A DNA stretch of 64,000 nucleotides. Source: an uncultured Roseburia sp. Lineage in GTDB: Bacteria; Bacillota; Clostridia; Lachnospirales; Lachnospiraceae. The stretch is from assembly GCA_900756925.1 (NCBI GenBank), contig CAAELX010000038.1:13368-77367 (forward strand), in the 5' to 3' direction. The notes beneath the pieces are model-generated. The model was not told the DNA's origin. It worked only from the letters and a program-made list of their open reading frames with translations, and did not search any database. The position numbers and the translations under genes were made by a program. Positions 53,366 through 62,621 of this stretch are shown here, piece after piece; position 1 is the first letter of the stretch, and each line of letters starts with the position of its first letter.

Positions 53366-53543
53366 GTTTTTTCCTCTTTTTGCCCTGCCTGCAGACTGTG
53401 CTGCCCGCATTTGTTTTGTTTCCAAGTTAAACATTTAATCGTTATTACTATAACGCAATGCCTCCTGCATGTCAACCTCTATCCCGCCCTCTTGATGATT
53501 TATTACCATTTAAGCTCACATCTGTGTCTGCCTGTTTCCCTTT

Positions 53544-53593
53544 ACACAGAAAAAAAGCGGTGGTGCCGGTTCCTGCACTCCCGCTTTTTCATC
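53544..53593 (-). terminator. Terminator of the esterase gene
   Basis: On the minus strand AAAAAGCGG and CCGCTTTTTTT enclose a loop that itself has a GTGC/GCAC stem, followed by CTGTG. Confidence 0.7.
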
Positions 53594-53609
53594 CTGTCAT
53601 TTTATTTTC

Positions 53610-54473
53610 CTATTTCCAGCTCTTAAAAAACTCACATTCCTCATCATTGCAGACTGCCGCTTCCGGAAGCTTCATGTTGCAATGGAAAACATGGCCTAAC
53701 TCATGCTCTGCATCTCCGTAGCACTTCGATACATACGAAACACCCTTCTCCTCTAATACCTTCACCATCTTAGGAGCCTCTCCGATCAGGAAATCCCCGG
53801 CTGCTGTCATGACAAAGGTTGGTGGATAAGCCGCTGTCACATATAACAAAGGATTAATCAACGCATATTCCTCCGGTGTGCCTTTGTTTGGAAGATAATC
53901 TGCAATCAGCGGATTGTCCCCGCTCAGCTCATAGGCTCCGCAGTTTAACGCAATCGCCTTCGGGACAAAGTTCTCCGGTACGTGAAAGTCGAATTTTGCA
54001 GCATAATCCGGGTTCGTGCAAATCGCTGCATATAATGCAAGATCATTTCCTCCCGCGGAATCTCCAACCATGTAGATATGCTCTGTGTCGAGACCATATT
54101 CCATGCCATGTTCAAAAATCCATGTAATGACAGAGTTCGTATCCTCAAGCGGTGCCGGGAACTTGAACTCCGGCGCGAGACGATAAGTAAAATTCACCAC
54201 AGCAAAGCCTCTCTGTGCCAGGCTCATGCAGTAATACTGATATCTCTCCTTATCTCCGTATACCCAGCCTCCACCGTGCACACTGACAATGACCGGAAGA
54301 TTCTTCCCAGTCTCCTGTTTTGGCTTATACACATCCAAAACGTTCCATTCCTCATCTTCTCCGTATACAATATCATCGAATCGTTCAATGTCCTTCGGTG
54401 TGGTGAGGCCTTCATCCCTCTTATCATCCCCCTCCTTGCACATTTTTCGCATCATATCACTTGCTGCTGACAT
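53610..54473 (-). CDS. Alpha/beta hydrolase, HSL/esterase family
   Basis: 287 residues. It has the oxyanion-hole motif HGGGWVYGDK near residue 66, the nucleophile GDSAGGNDLAL near residue 145 and the late His region DAEHELGHVFH, the catalytic triad of hormone-sensitive-lipase-type esterases. It likely hydrolyses small acyl esters in the cytoplasm. Start at 54473 with GGGGGA; an upstream TTG gives a slightly longer protein. Single gene with its own terminator. Confidence 0.9.
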   Translation of the reverse strand: MSAASDMMRKMCKEGDDKRDEGLTTPKDIERFDDIVYGEDEEWNVLDVYKPKQETGKNLPVIVSVHGGGWVYGDKERYQYYCMSLAQRGFAVVNFTYRLAPEFKFPAPLEDTNSVITWIFEHGMEYGLDTEHIYMVGDSAGGNDLALYAAICTNPDYAAKFDFHVPENFVPKAIALNCGAYELSGDNPLIADYLPNKGTPEEYALINPLLYVTAAYPPTFVMTAAGDFLIGEAPKMVKVLEEKGVSYVSKCYGDAEHELGHVFHCNMKLPEAAVCNDEECEFFKSWK

Positions 54474-54597
54474 TTTTATTTCCCCCAATTTCCTTTTATT
54501 TGTGTTCTAGCGTCTGTCTCTTCACACATTTTTTATTATAATTCAGAACTTTAACGTTGTACACTAAAATTTTTATAAACTTTCTCCTATCCTGTCA

Positions 54598-54640
54598 GAA
54601 AAAACTGCCGTCCGCGAAGGAATTTCCATACAGCGGGCGG
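54598..54640 (-). terminator. Terminator downstream of the transporter stump
   Basis: On the minus strand CTGCCGCCCGC and GCGGACGGCAG enclose 17 bases and are followed by TTTTTT. Confidence 0.85.
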
Positions 54641-54666
54641 CAGCCTTACTCTATCTCTTTTTTCAT

Positions 54667-54801
54667 TTATTTCTGATGTCTCGCATCAAGGTCTTTTCTG
54701 ATCTCTTCCTATTTCTCGTTTGTGATCTCATAGAAGTACATAGAGATTAAAGATGCGATGTAACCTAAAATCGGCATACCAAATCTTAAGAATACAATCA
54801 T
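54667..54801 (-). pseudogene. C-terminal remnant of a GPH-type sugar:cation symporter
   Basis: 45 codons reading MIVFLRFGMPILGYIASLIS then MYFYEITNEK, a TAG, and EEIRKDLDARHQK. This is the tail of GPH symporters (last membrane helix, then 'E-I-x-x-D-L-x-A-R'). The TAG sits where homologues usually have an acidic or Lys residue. Only the last helix remains. The start ATG overlaps the sulfatase-maturase stop as ATGA, and a good terminator follows, so this is the leftover of a longer gene that once followed the maturase. Confidence 0.7.
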
Positions 54802-55940
54802 GTTTCATACCGTCTGGGACTGGTCTTCGTTTGCAACGAATCCGCCATCTCCTGCATCTTCGGAAGACAGGCATTGAAAAACTGTTTATAGCTCTCGCAG
54901 AAATAGTTGCCGTACAGACCATTTGCCGGATCGAGATCACGGTTTCTCTGACAGCCCCCGCGGCAGATGCCAAAATACGTGCAGGCCATGCACTCCCTGG
55001 TCAGCTTTTTCGACCGCTCCACAAAGCCGATTTCCTTACGTCTGACATTGATCTCTTCCAACTGATTCTCATTGAAATTGCCGAGTCTGTAATCATCGAG
55101 CATATAAAAATCGCACGGGTAAACACTTCCGTCTGCCTCCACGACATTCTGAATGCCGCAGGTACCTCTCTGGTCACACGACTCCGGCTGATAGCCTAAG
55201 AGCACACCGATATAGTTTTCAAACTGTCGGATATAAGGCTGCTTTCCCTTTTTCCAGTCCTCGTACCACAGATGGAACAATTCGATGAGAAAAGTTCCAT
55301 ATTGCTCCGGTTTCAGCGCGTATTCATTTTCTCCATGCGCTTCCCCGAGAGGATCCAGGCAGGCGATATACTGTTGGTAACGCCAGCCTTTTTCCTCATA
55401 AAAATGATAGATTTCTGAGATATTCGCAGCAATCTTCTGGTTCACCACGGTTAAGATATTGTAATCCACCCCGTACTGATCCATCAGCTCCGCCGCATGT
55501 ATGACACGGTCGAAGGTTGGCTCCCCGCCCTTTGTATGGCGGTATGTATCGTGCATCTCTTTCGTCCCATCCACAGACAGCCCCACCAGAAAATGGTTTT
55601 CCTTCAAAAATCTGCACCAGTTCTCATCGATCAGATACCCATTCGTCTGTAAGGCATTGTTCACACGGATGCCATGTTTGTTGTACTGTTTCTCATAAGC
55701 AACTACTTTTTCAAAGAAATCAAGTCCCCGGAGCGTCGGCTCACCGCCCTGAAAAGCATAGCTTGCAGCTCCCTCCGCGCGTAACATCGTCTTGCGGATC
55801 ACATTTTTTAAGGTCTGTTCTGACATGAATCCATAGGATTCCTGCACTCTCTTCTGTGTTTCATCGCAGTAAAAACAATAATCACAGTGCATGTTGCACA
55901 TCCCCGAGGACGGCTTCATTAAAACGCTGATTGGCGGCAT
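54798..55940 (-). CDS. Anaerobic sulfatase-maturating enzyme (radical SAM)
   Basis: 380 residues. The radical-SAM cluster motif CNMHCDYC is at residues 15-22, followed by QGGEPTL, and the C-terminal SPASM part has CDQRGTCGIQ, CDFYMLDDYRLGN and the cluster C-MACTYFGICRGGC. It converts an active-site Cys or Ser of a type I sulfatase to formylglycine. No sulfatase is in the window. It lies 17 bases after the TSUP gene, and the two form an operon with the transporter stump. Confidence 0.93.
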   Translation of the reverse strand: MPPISVLMKPSSGMCNMHCDYCFYCDETQKRVQESYGFMSEQTLKNVIRKTMLRAEGAASYAFQGGEPTLRGLDFFEKVVAYEKQYNKHGIRVNNALQTNGYLIDENWCRFLKENHFLVGLSVDGTKEMHDTYRHTKGGEPTFDRVIHAAELMDQYGVDYNILTVVNQKIAANISEIYHFYEEKGWRYQQYIACLDPLGEAHGENEYALKPEQYGTFLIELFHLWYEDWKKGKQPYIRQFENYIGVLLGYQPESCDQRGTCGIQNVVEADGSVYPCDFYMLDDYRLGNFNENQLEEINVRRKEIGFVERSKKLTRECMACTYFGICRGGCQRNRDLDPANGLYGNYFCESYKQFFNACLPKMQEMADSLQTKTSPRRYET

Positions 55941-55957
55941 TGTTCCATCTCCCTTTA

Positions 55958-56743
55958 CTACATGAATTTAAAAATATTATAAATGTTAATCACGATCATT
56001 AACACCATCAGTGCGATAAATAGCTTATCGACAGTCTTCTCATCGATTTTCTTATTAATCGTCCTTCCGCAGATTCCTCCTGCAATTCCACCTGCGGCCA
56101 TCAGTATCAGTACACCGATCTGGAAATCCGGCACACTTCCGGTTACGATCGTGGAAATTAAGCTCGCGATCTGTGAGAAGAAGATGATATAAAGGGAGTT
56201 CTCGGCTGCCAGCTTTGTTGACATGGAGAAGAAGAAGAACAGCACAACAAGGTTGATCGGTCCTCCCCCGATACCTAAAAATGAGGACATGATTCCTAGA
56301 AACAGTCCGATCAGCACACAGACAGCCGCATTCTCCACATGATAAGTTTTGATTTTCGCTTTGTAGATCGTATAAATTAAGGTTCCAAGTGTTACGATCA
56401 ACAGACACAATGCCTGTACGGCTCCTACTTTGTTTGGATCACTGCTTAAGGACTTCACATAGGAAAAGAGCCATTTCCCGGCGAGTCCGCCGGCTGCGGC
56501 TCCAATAGCAAGTGGGAAGCCTGTTTTCATGGTAACATGCGATTCGCCGCTGACTTTACTTTTCAATACGGAATAGGTTGTCATGGACAGTACGGTGCAG
56601 CCGGATAGGAAGCTGATGGCTGTTACGTCTAAGACACCGAAGGAATCTAAGACCGGCTTGATGATGACACCGCCGCCGATTCCACAAATAGCGCCTACGA
56701 TTGAGGCTCCGAAGCAGACTGCTAAAAATACAAGATAAATCAT
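55958..56743 (-). CDS. TSUP family transporter (TauE/SafE-like)
   Basis: 261 residues, eight membrane segments, with the repeated TSUP motif GAICGIGGGVIIKPVLDSF near the start and FLGIGGGPINLVVLFFFFSMS in the second half. Members export sulfite, sulfoacetate or other sulfur anions. Being beside the sulfatase maturase suggests sulfite or sulfate export, but this is inference. The start at 56743 has AGGAG ten bases upstream. Further in-frame codons upstream belong to structured element B, not to the protein. Confidence 0.9.
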   Translation of the reverse strand: MIYLVFLAVCFGASIVGAICGIGGGVIIKPVLDSFGVLDVTAISFLSGCTVLSMTTYSVLKSKVSGESHVTMKTGFPLAIGAAAGGLAGKWLFSYVKSLSSDPNKVGAVQALCLLIVTLGTLIYTIYKAKIKTYHVENAAVCVLIGLFLGIMSSFLGIGGGPINLVVLFFFFSMSTKLAAENSLYIIFFSQIASLISTIVTGSVPDFQIGVLILMAAGGIAGGICGRTINKKIDEKTVDKLFIALMVLMIVINIYNIFKFM

Positions 56744-56773
56744 TTTCTTTTCTCTCCTTTTTTTATAATGGGG

Positions 56774-57011
56774 GCGAAACTCCGGTGTTAGGCTGTGAAG
56801 GATTGCGGAAGGCTGGCGAAAGCGGAGGAAGACACGCTTTCGCTCCGCGTCGCTCGCAGCGGTACTAAGCTTGCATCCTCGCACTTCATTAATTGGCTAG
56901 CCACCATGAAGTTGCTCGGCTGCGAGCTAAGGACCGGCGGCTCCTCAAGGTCTTCCTCCGCTTTCGCCAGCCTTCCGCAATCCTTCACAGCCTTGATTTT
57001 TGGAGTTTCGC
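56774..57011 (+). repeat. Structured repeat element, copy B (238 bp)
   Basis: Ends GCGAAACTCC / GGAGTTTCGC. The 43-base arms 56791-56833 and 56950-56992 are perfectly complementary. Block 1 lies at 56831-56869, the variable middle arm at 56870-56926, and block 2 at 56927-56953. It differs from copy A by one base in block 1 and one in block 2. It lies between the TSUP and MATE genes. Confidence 0.88.
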
Positions 57012-57170
57012 TTCTCGGTTCGCTTGTTGTTCTTATGATTTTTACTACACTAAACCTTATTATACTACCATAAGTGTCAGCCGTAAATCTAAGAGAATTG
57101 CAAAACACCTAGATAACGTACATTAGATTGTACACAATGCTCCAGTAAGCTATAAAGCATCATTTTCTGC

Positions 57171-58532
57171 CTATCTTACATCAAAGTTCTTCACGATTCT
57201 GCGCAGCAGGATTACCGCACAGATAGACAGGATAAATTCTGCAATGGAACCTGCGTAGGTGATGCCTGCCGCCTGGAACAATTTATTTAAGAGAATAATT
57301 GCCGGAATCTCGAGAATGATTTTTCTGAGAATCGCAAACAAAAGGGATGTTTTTCCCATACCGACACTCTGGAAGACACCAACTGCCAGGAAATCAATCA
57401 CCATAAACGGCATACACAGACAGAAGCCACGCAGGAATATCGTTCCATATGCAATTACTTCCTCATTTTTCATAAACAGTACGATCAGCGATGGGGCAAA
57501 AATCCAGCATAACACCATGATCGTGACCATGCATGGAACTAAAATCTTCATCTCTGTCCGGATGGTCTCTTCAAAACGCTTTTTGTTCCTGCTCGCATAG
57601 GAATATCCGACAAGCGGCATGACCCCCTGTGTCCCACCGATTGCCACCTGGATCGGCACCATATAAACTTTCTGTGCAATACCAATTGCGGCAACTGCAG
57701 ATGAGCCATAGCCGGCCACAAAATTATTTAAGATTGTCATCCCCGTCACATTTAAGAGATTCTGAATTGCTGCCGGTACACCGACTTCCATGACGCCAAG
57801 CACAATATTCTTCTTCAGGGAAATATATTTCGGATTCAGATTGATATTTGTCTTATTCTTTCTTTTTCTGACAAACAGCAGGATGAAAAAATAACCGCAT
57901 GCAAAACAGTTCGATAAAAACGTTGCAAGTCCCGCTCCTGCTGCTCCCATTCCAAATCCCCAAGGCAGAATAAAAATCGGATCTAAAATCATATTCAGGA
58001 TACAACCGCTCATCGTTCCGATGCTCGCATGTAAAACGGCACCTTCTGACCGCACCATATATCCCATCACCACATTTAAAATCGTCGGGATTGCTCCGCA
58101 CACGACCGCCCAGCGCATGTAGGAAATCGTTGCCGCAGCCGTACTCGCATCCCCTCCTAACAACGTCACAAATGGATACATGAAAATCAGGCAGAGTGCC
58201 GACAACAATGCCCCGCTTGCAACCGCCCCGTAAAACCCAAAGGATGCGCTCTCCCGCACTGTTTTCATATCTCCCCGTCCCAGAGCCCTGCTCATCATAC
58301 TCGAAGAGCCCACTCCAAACAGGTTATTCACTGCATTAAATGCCAGAAGTGCCGGTGCTGCCAGCGCAACTGCTGCATTTTGTATTTCATCGTTTAACAT
58401 CCCGACAAATAAGGTATCTGCCAGGCTATATAACACCGTTACAAGCGCCCCGATGATCGTCGGGATCATCATTTTCTGCACTGCTACCGGGATCGGTGTT
58501 TCTTCAAATAATTCTCGGTTTGTATTTTGCAC
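57171..58532 (-). CDS. MATE family efflux transporter
   Basis: 453 residues, 12 membrane segments. The start is GTG at 58532, which has AGGAGG seven bases upstream; the frame extends to an ATG at 58577 without a box. Features are PIPVAVQKMMIPTIIGALV, YSLADTLFVGML and the second-half FVAGYGSSAVAAIGIAQKV. It exports cationic compounds or drugs with Na+ or H+. It is a single gene between larA and the TSUP gene. Confidence 0.92.
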   Translation of the reverse strand: MQNTNRELFEETPIPVAVQKMMIPTIIGALVTVLYSLADTLFVGMLNDEIQNAAVALAAPALLAFNAVNNLFGVGSSSMMSRALGRGDMKTVRESASFGFYGAVASGALLSALCLIFMYPFVTLLGGDASTAAATISYMRWAVVCGAIPTILNVVMGYMVRSEGAVLHASIGTMSGCILNMILDPIFILPWGFGMGAAGAGLATFLSNCFACGYFFILLFVRKRKNKTNINLNPKYISLKKNIVLGVMEVGVPAAIQNLLNVTGMTILNNFVAGYGSSAVAAIGIAQKVYMVPIQVAIGGTQGVMPLVGYSYASRNKKRFEETIRTEMKILVPCMVTIMVLCWIFAPSLIVLFMKNEEVIAYGTIFLRGFCLCMPFMVIDFLAVGVFQSVGMGKTSLLFAILRKIILEIPAIILLNKLFQAAGITYAGSIAEFILSICAVILLRRIVKNFDVR

Positions 58533-58682
58533 TCTATATCCTCCTTTTTTATTTTCATTTTTTCCATTGATATACAACTACATAATAGCAAACATTTCTA
58601 CTATACACGGTACTTCCGTTCCCTGCAATCTTTTTCCGCCTTCCTCCTTCCCTTTTCGGCCTTCCTTCTATTTTTATCCGAA

Positions 58683-58711
58683 AGAAAAACGAGCTGTCTG
58701 TCAACAACTCG
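58683..58711 (-). terminator. Terminator after larA-like gene
   Basis: On the minus strand CGAGTTGT pairs with ACAGCTCG (one mismatch) and is followed by TTTTTC. Confidence 0.65.
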
Positions 58712-58799
58712 CTTTCCTTGATTAGGGTAATATTTTATATATAGAGGTACAGCGGACCAGATCCTTGCGACCTGCCCCACTGTCGGATTGCAATATCTT

Positions 58800-60299
58800 T
58801 TAGCAGCATCCGCATCCGCCATGGTTATGACGGTGTCCATACTCATCCATGCAGTCCTCTTCTGGATTCTTCATGCAAAGATGTACAGCTGCTTTCTTGA
58901 ATGTCATAGGAAGGGCTAAGATGTTCGGGTTCTTTCCGACATACTTCTTCTCGGCATCTGCTAATGCTTCTTCGAAGGTAGCTCTTGTCTTAAGTCCCAT
59001 TCCTCTTGCATAACCCGGTTCCTCAGCACCTACGATATAGATGGCGCTTGTGTTCATCTCCGCAATATGTCCACAGGACATCATGGAGAATCCGTGGAAC
59101 GGATGGAATGCATTCGTGAAACGATATTTCCGGATATATTCCTCATTAGTCGCAAAATATTCACCGTAACGGTTCATATCCGGCAGTTCATTCATATGGT
59201 CATGCTGGAACATCGTGTACAGTTCTCTTAAATATGGCCATAACTCATCATGGAAATAACCGTTACAGATAGAGGAGCAGATAATCACACAGTTATCACT
59301 CATGACACGTTTGAATCTTAATACCTGTGCACTTAATGCCTGCATCATCATGATCGGGTTGGTTCCCATTCCATCACCATAGTGGAACTTCTGTGGCATA
59401 CCGAATACTAATACGTCATATTTCTTCTCTGCCCAGTGTACATAAGTTCTCTTATCTGCAAGCTTCCAGCTGATCGGCATCATCTCTTTTGCATAACCGG
59501 AGTAGATCGCAATCTGTCTGGAATTGGTGTCTAATACTGCATCACAGCAGAAGAATGGATGGCCCATTTTTTCTTCCATATGCATACTGATCTCATCGAA
59601 CTTGTTACGCATTAAGCTTCCGCCGTTTACCGGTGTAAAGTCATCTCTGTGCATGACAGATGGTACATGATGGCTTGCAATACATTTCCAGTTGGTAATA
59701 CCGGTTGCACTGTGCTTGTATCCACCTGAATAGCCGCCGTAAGGATTTCCCTGTACATGACCGATCAAAATCGGGATATCACTGTCAAATACATATTTAT
59801 TCATGTATACAGGATCGCCTCTGTGAGTCTTTCCAAGGTATACCATATGCTCCTGATCCTCACTGTCATGGCTGATGATCTGGCCTGTATGCCAGAACTC
59901 ATTGAATAATTCCTCACCGAAAATAGCTTTTGCATCAGACTCTTTGCTTCTCGGATGTAATCCGTTAGAGATAATGAAAAGAATATCTTTCTTCTCAACG
60001 CCTGCTGCATACAGCTCTCTTAAAATATACTTAATACTTAACTTTCTATGGCTGGTTGCCTGCTCTCCACCTTTTACACGGTCTGGAACAACGAATGTAA
60101 CGGTGCTTCCCTTGTGTGCAAGCTCTGTTAAGGTAGGCATTCCAATCGGATGGGCAAGGCTCTCAAGATAAGCCTCCTCTAACTTGTCTTCCGGGATATA
60201 ATCCGGATCCTTCACTGTCTCCCCCGGAATAAAAATATCGGTATTGTCTGGCAGTTCAGCAGACATAGTTCCCTGTCCATATTCGAAATCAATCTTCAT
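58800..60299 (-). CDS. LarA-like hydroxy-acid racemase/epimerase (DUF2088)
   Basis: 499 residues. It has the LarA features PDRVKGGEQATSHRKL near residue 73 and, near residue 180, the His/Lys region GHVQGNPYGGYSGGYKHSATG that binds the nickel-pincer (NPN) cofactor in lactate racemase. It is longer than lactate racemase, and the C-terminus adds the metal-binding-like tail EDCMDEYGHRHNHGGCGCC. It probably racemises or epimerises an alpha-hydroxy acid, perhaps a sugar acid. No larB, larC or larE cofactor genes are in the window. It is followed (same strand) by the terminator at 58683. Confidence 0.82.
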   Translation of the reverse strand: MKIDFEYGQGTMSAELPDNTDIFIPGETVKDPDYIPEDKLEEAYLESLAHPIGMPTLTELAHKGSTVTFVVPDRVKGGEQATSHRKLSIKYILRELYAAGVEKKDILFIISNGLHPRSKESDAKAIFGEELFNEFWHTGQIISHDSEDQEHMVYLGKTHRGDPVYMNKYVFDSDIPILIGHVQGNPYGGYSGGYKHSATGITNWKCIASHHVPSVMHRDDFTPVNGGSLMRNKFDEISMHMEEKMGHPFFCCDAVLDTNSRQIAIYSGYAKEMMPISWKLADKRTYVHWAEKKYDVLVFGMPQKFHYGDGMGTNPIMMMQALSAQVLRFKRVMSDNCVIICSSICNGYFHDELWPYLRELYTMFQHDHMNELPDMNRYGEYFATNEEYIRKYRFTNAFHPFHGFSMMSCGHIAEMNTSAIYIVGAEEPGYARGMGLKTRATFEEALADAEKKYVGKNPNILALPMTFKKAAVHLCMKNPEEDCMDEYGHRHNHGGCGCC

Positions 60300-60365
60300 A
60301 TTCTCATTTTCTCCTTCTCTATTTTATATATTATTCATCATATCTAACATCTCAAGATAACCTAA

Positions 60366-60600
60366 GCGAAACTCGTCCATAACCTGACGCTGATTGGAAT
60401 GCAGGGGCAATGGCATTGGAAGACCTTGAGGAGCCGCCGGTCCTTAGCTCGCAGTAACGCACTAACTGTATGACTAGCAAGCTAACTGTCAATGCGTTAC
60501 TGCAAGCTTAGTACCGCTGCGAGCGACGCAGAGCGCAAGCGTGTCTTTCTATGCCGTTGCCCCTGCATTCCAATCTCGACAGTCCTCAATCGGGTTTCGC
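60366..60600 (-). repeat. Structured repeat element, copy C (235 bp)
   Basis: The ends on the plus strand are GCGAAACTCG / CGGGTTTCGC. The arms at 60392-60424 and 60543-60575 pair at 30 of 33 positions. Block 1 lies at 60507-60545 (minus orientation, two differences from copy B), the middle arm at 60448-60506, and block 2 at 60421-60447, identical to copy B. It lies between the larA-like gene and tpiA. Confidence 0.85.
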
Positions 60601-60612
60601 GCCGATTCTATC

Positions 60613-61449
60613 TTATTTTCCCATATAAAGACGGATAATCTCCAGATATTCTTCCGGATAATATCCGATCTCCCCCTGGAATCTTGTCAGTGCGATCAGA
60701 CCTCCATCGATCTCCTCAATAGAAGCAAGCATTGCCGCATTGTCCTGCTTTAATCCGCCGCCGTATACGATATCCATGCCGCCTGTCTTCTCTTTTACAA
60801 AACGTGCGATCTTTGTGATATATTCTTTTCCGGCCGGTGTCTTGCCAGGTCCTATTGACCAGATTGGTTCATAAGCAATCACAACTTTGGATGTGTCTAC
60901 ATCTTTTAATCCGATCTCAAGCTGTTTTCCAAGCACTTCCTGCCACTGCTCCTGCTCTTCGCTCTTCTCACCGATGCAGTAAAGAACCGTCATGCCTCGC
61001 TCGATTGCACATTTGATTTCCTGATTTAAAAGGCGGTTCACAGCGTCAGTGTCTGTCACACCTGCTTCTGCGAGAATGCCTGCCTTATCGTTACGTTCTT
61101 CACAATGTCCAATGATCGTGGTCTCGCAGCCTGCTGCTACCATAGCAGATGCAGGTCTGTTTGTTGTGAATGCTCCAAAGTTACCGCCTACTGCGGTATC
61201 TGCTCTGTAGACGCTCTGGCATCCAACCTTGATTGGGCTTCCCTCTGTCTTCGCTTTCGCAGCATTCAAAAGATGTACCTCCGGAAAGTACATGCCAAAT
61301 TCCACTTCAGAAGAATCATATTTTTTCAGCTCTTCCTGTGTATTTTTTACAATGTACTCTGCCCAGTCCGCAACCGGTGCGATCCGGTTTACTCCACCGA
61401 ATTCAGTCGGAACATCAAATCTTTTCAAATTCAGATAAATATGTTTCAT
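60613..61449 (-). CDS. Triosephosphate isomerase family protein
   Basis: 278 residues, a TIM barrel with the catalytic His/Cys region IIGHCEERND near residue 113 and the Glu in VVIAYEPIWSIGPGKTPAG near residues 190-208; the phosphate loop YGGGLKQDN follows. The N-terminal lysine motif is YLNLKRF rather than the usual GNWKMN, so it belongs to a divergent branch of the family. That branch includes erythrulose-phosphate isomerases. It lies 18 bases after the aldolase gene. It may be the glycolytic enzyme or act on another sugar phosphate. Confidence 0.88.
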   Translation of the reverse strand: MKHIYLNLKRFDVPTEFGGVNRIAPVADWAEYIVKNTQEELKKYDSSEVEFGMYFPEVHLLNAAKAKTEGSPIKVGCQSVYRADTAVGGNFGAFTTNRPASAMVAAGCETTIIGHCEERNDKAGILAEAGVTDTDAVNRLLNQEIKCAIERGMTVLYCIGEKSEEQEQWQEVLGKQLEIGLKDVDTSKVVIAYEPIWSIGPGKTPAGKEYITKIARFVKEKTGGMDIVYGGGLKQDNAAMLASIEEIDGGLIALTRFQGEIGYYPEEYLEIIRLYMGK

Positions 61450-61466
61450 GGATCTTTCCTCACTTA

Positions 61467-62621
61467 TTAGATTCCTGCTTTTTTATAACGCTCTGCCATC
61501 TCATCGATTGTGACAAGTTCAACCTTTGGAGCTTTTCCATAGCTGCCGAATTTTACAACTAACGGTGCAATGGCTTCCTTCACACCATCCTCGATGCAGG
61601 TGCAGATTCTAGCCACATCTTCATCCGGTACATTGCCATGTGTAATCGTATCCATGATCGGTGTGATGAATACACGTGGATCAAAAGCGGATTTATTCTT
61701 CTCTAATAATTCATAAATCTGTCCGACAGAAGCGCTGTTTCTTAAGGCTGCATCTTTTGCAAAAAGCTCTTTCATATTTCTGGTTACAGCAAGACGGAGA
61801 TCTGTATCTACGTTGATCTTATTGATTCCGCAGCGGCTTACTTCTACCAGCTGGTCCACATTGATTCCGTACGCATTTGTGATCTCACCACCAAGTGCAT
61901 TGATCTCCTCTACAATATACTGTGGAACTGTGGAAGATCCGTGGCTTACCAGATAGCCTTCAATTCCTTCATGCATCATGCACTCTTTGATGGCGATTGC
62001 GATCTCTTTGCGGATGACGGCATTCTTTCCTTTGTTGGCTCCGTGCATGGTTCCATAGCTGATCGCCAGTGCATCCACACCTGTTTTCCGGAAGAAATCG
62101 ATCGCGCTTAACGGGTTGGTATATGTGCTTGTTGCAGCAAATACATGATCTTCCACACCTGCTAATACACCAAGCTCGCCTTCTACTGTAACACCTCTCT
62201 CATGGGCATACTTTACAACTTCACGGGTCAGTTCTACGTTCTCATCGAATGGAAGGGAGCTTCCGTCGATCATGACACTGGTATATCCGCCCTCAATAGC
62301 AGCAACGCAGGAATCAAAGTTCTTGCCGTGGTCTAAGTGAAGGGCTACTGGAATATTGTTCTCTGCATCATATTTTCTTACTGCATCCCCGATATTCTTT
62401 GCGCCAGCCTTCTTGTCTTCTAAAGTAGAATTGGCAAAATCAGTGCGTCCACCCATGAATCCGTTGGCAAGATCTGCTCCCTGGATAATGGCAGGGCTTC
62501 TTAACATCTGATGAACTTCAATCGCTGCCTTTACCTGGCATACAGCGTTTACGTTAAAAGCGCCCTGCGCGTAACCGTTCTTGTCCGCTGCATCTAAAAT
62601 TGCTCTCATTGGTACTAACAT
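61467..62621 (-). CDS. Class II fructose/ketose-bisphosphate aldolase
   Basis: 384 residues, longer than most class II aldolases. Zinc ligands are seen in ALHLDHGKNFDSC near residue 95, GELGVLAGVEDHV and LVSHGSSTVPQ; GINKINVDTDLRLA is the phosphate-binding part. It cleaves a ketose bisphosphate to dihydroxyacetone phosphate and an aldehyde phosphate. It stands between tpi and the phosphofructokinase-like gene, so the trio forms an upper glycolysis-like set. The exact sugar is not provable. Confidence 0.92.
   Translation of the reverse strand: MLVPMRAILDAADKNGYAQGAFNVNAVCQVKAAIEVHQMLRSPAIIQGADLANGFMGGRTDFANSTLEDKKAGAKNIGDAVRKYDAENNIPVALHLDHGKNFDSCVAAIEGGYTSVMIDGSSLPFDENVELTREVVKYAHERGVTVEGELGVLAGVEDHVFAATSTYTNPLSAIDFFRKTGVDALAISYGTMHGANKGKNAVIRKEIAIAIKECMMHEGIEGYLVSHGSSTVPQYIVEEINALGGEITNAYGINVDQLVEVSRCGINKINVDTDLRLAVTRNMKELFAKDAALRNSASVGQIYELLEKNKSAFDPRVFITPIMDTITHGNVPDEDVARICTCIEDGVKEAIAPLVVKFGSYGKAPKVELVTIDEMAERYKKAGI

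Noticed and set aside
54753..55199. 148-codon frame on the plus strand
   Set aside because: Antisense of the sulfatase-maturase gene, which carries intact radical-SAM and SPASM cysteine motifs.
56744..56884. N-terminal extension of the TSUP protein by 47 codons
   Set aside because: Most of these codons lie in element B, and a proper AGGAG box plus a normal TSUP N-terminus occur at 56743.
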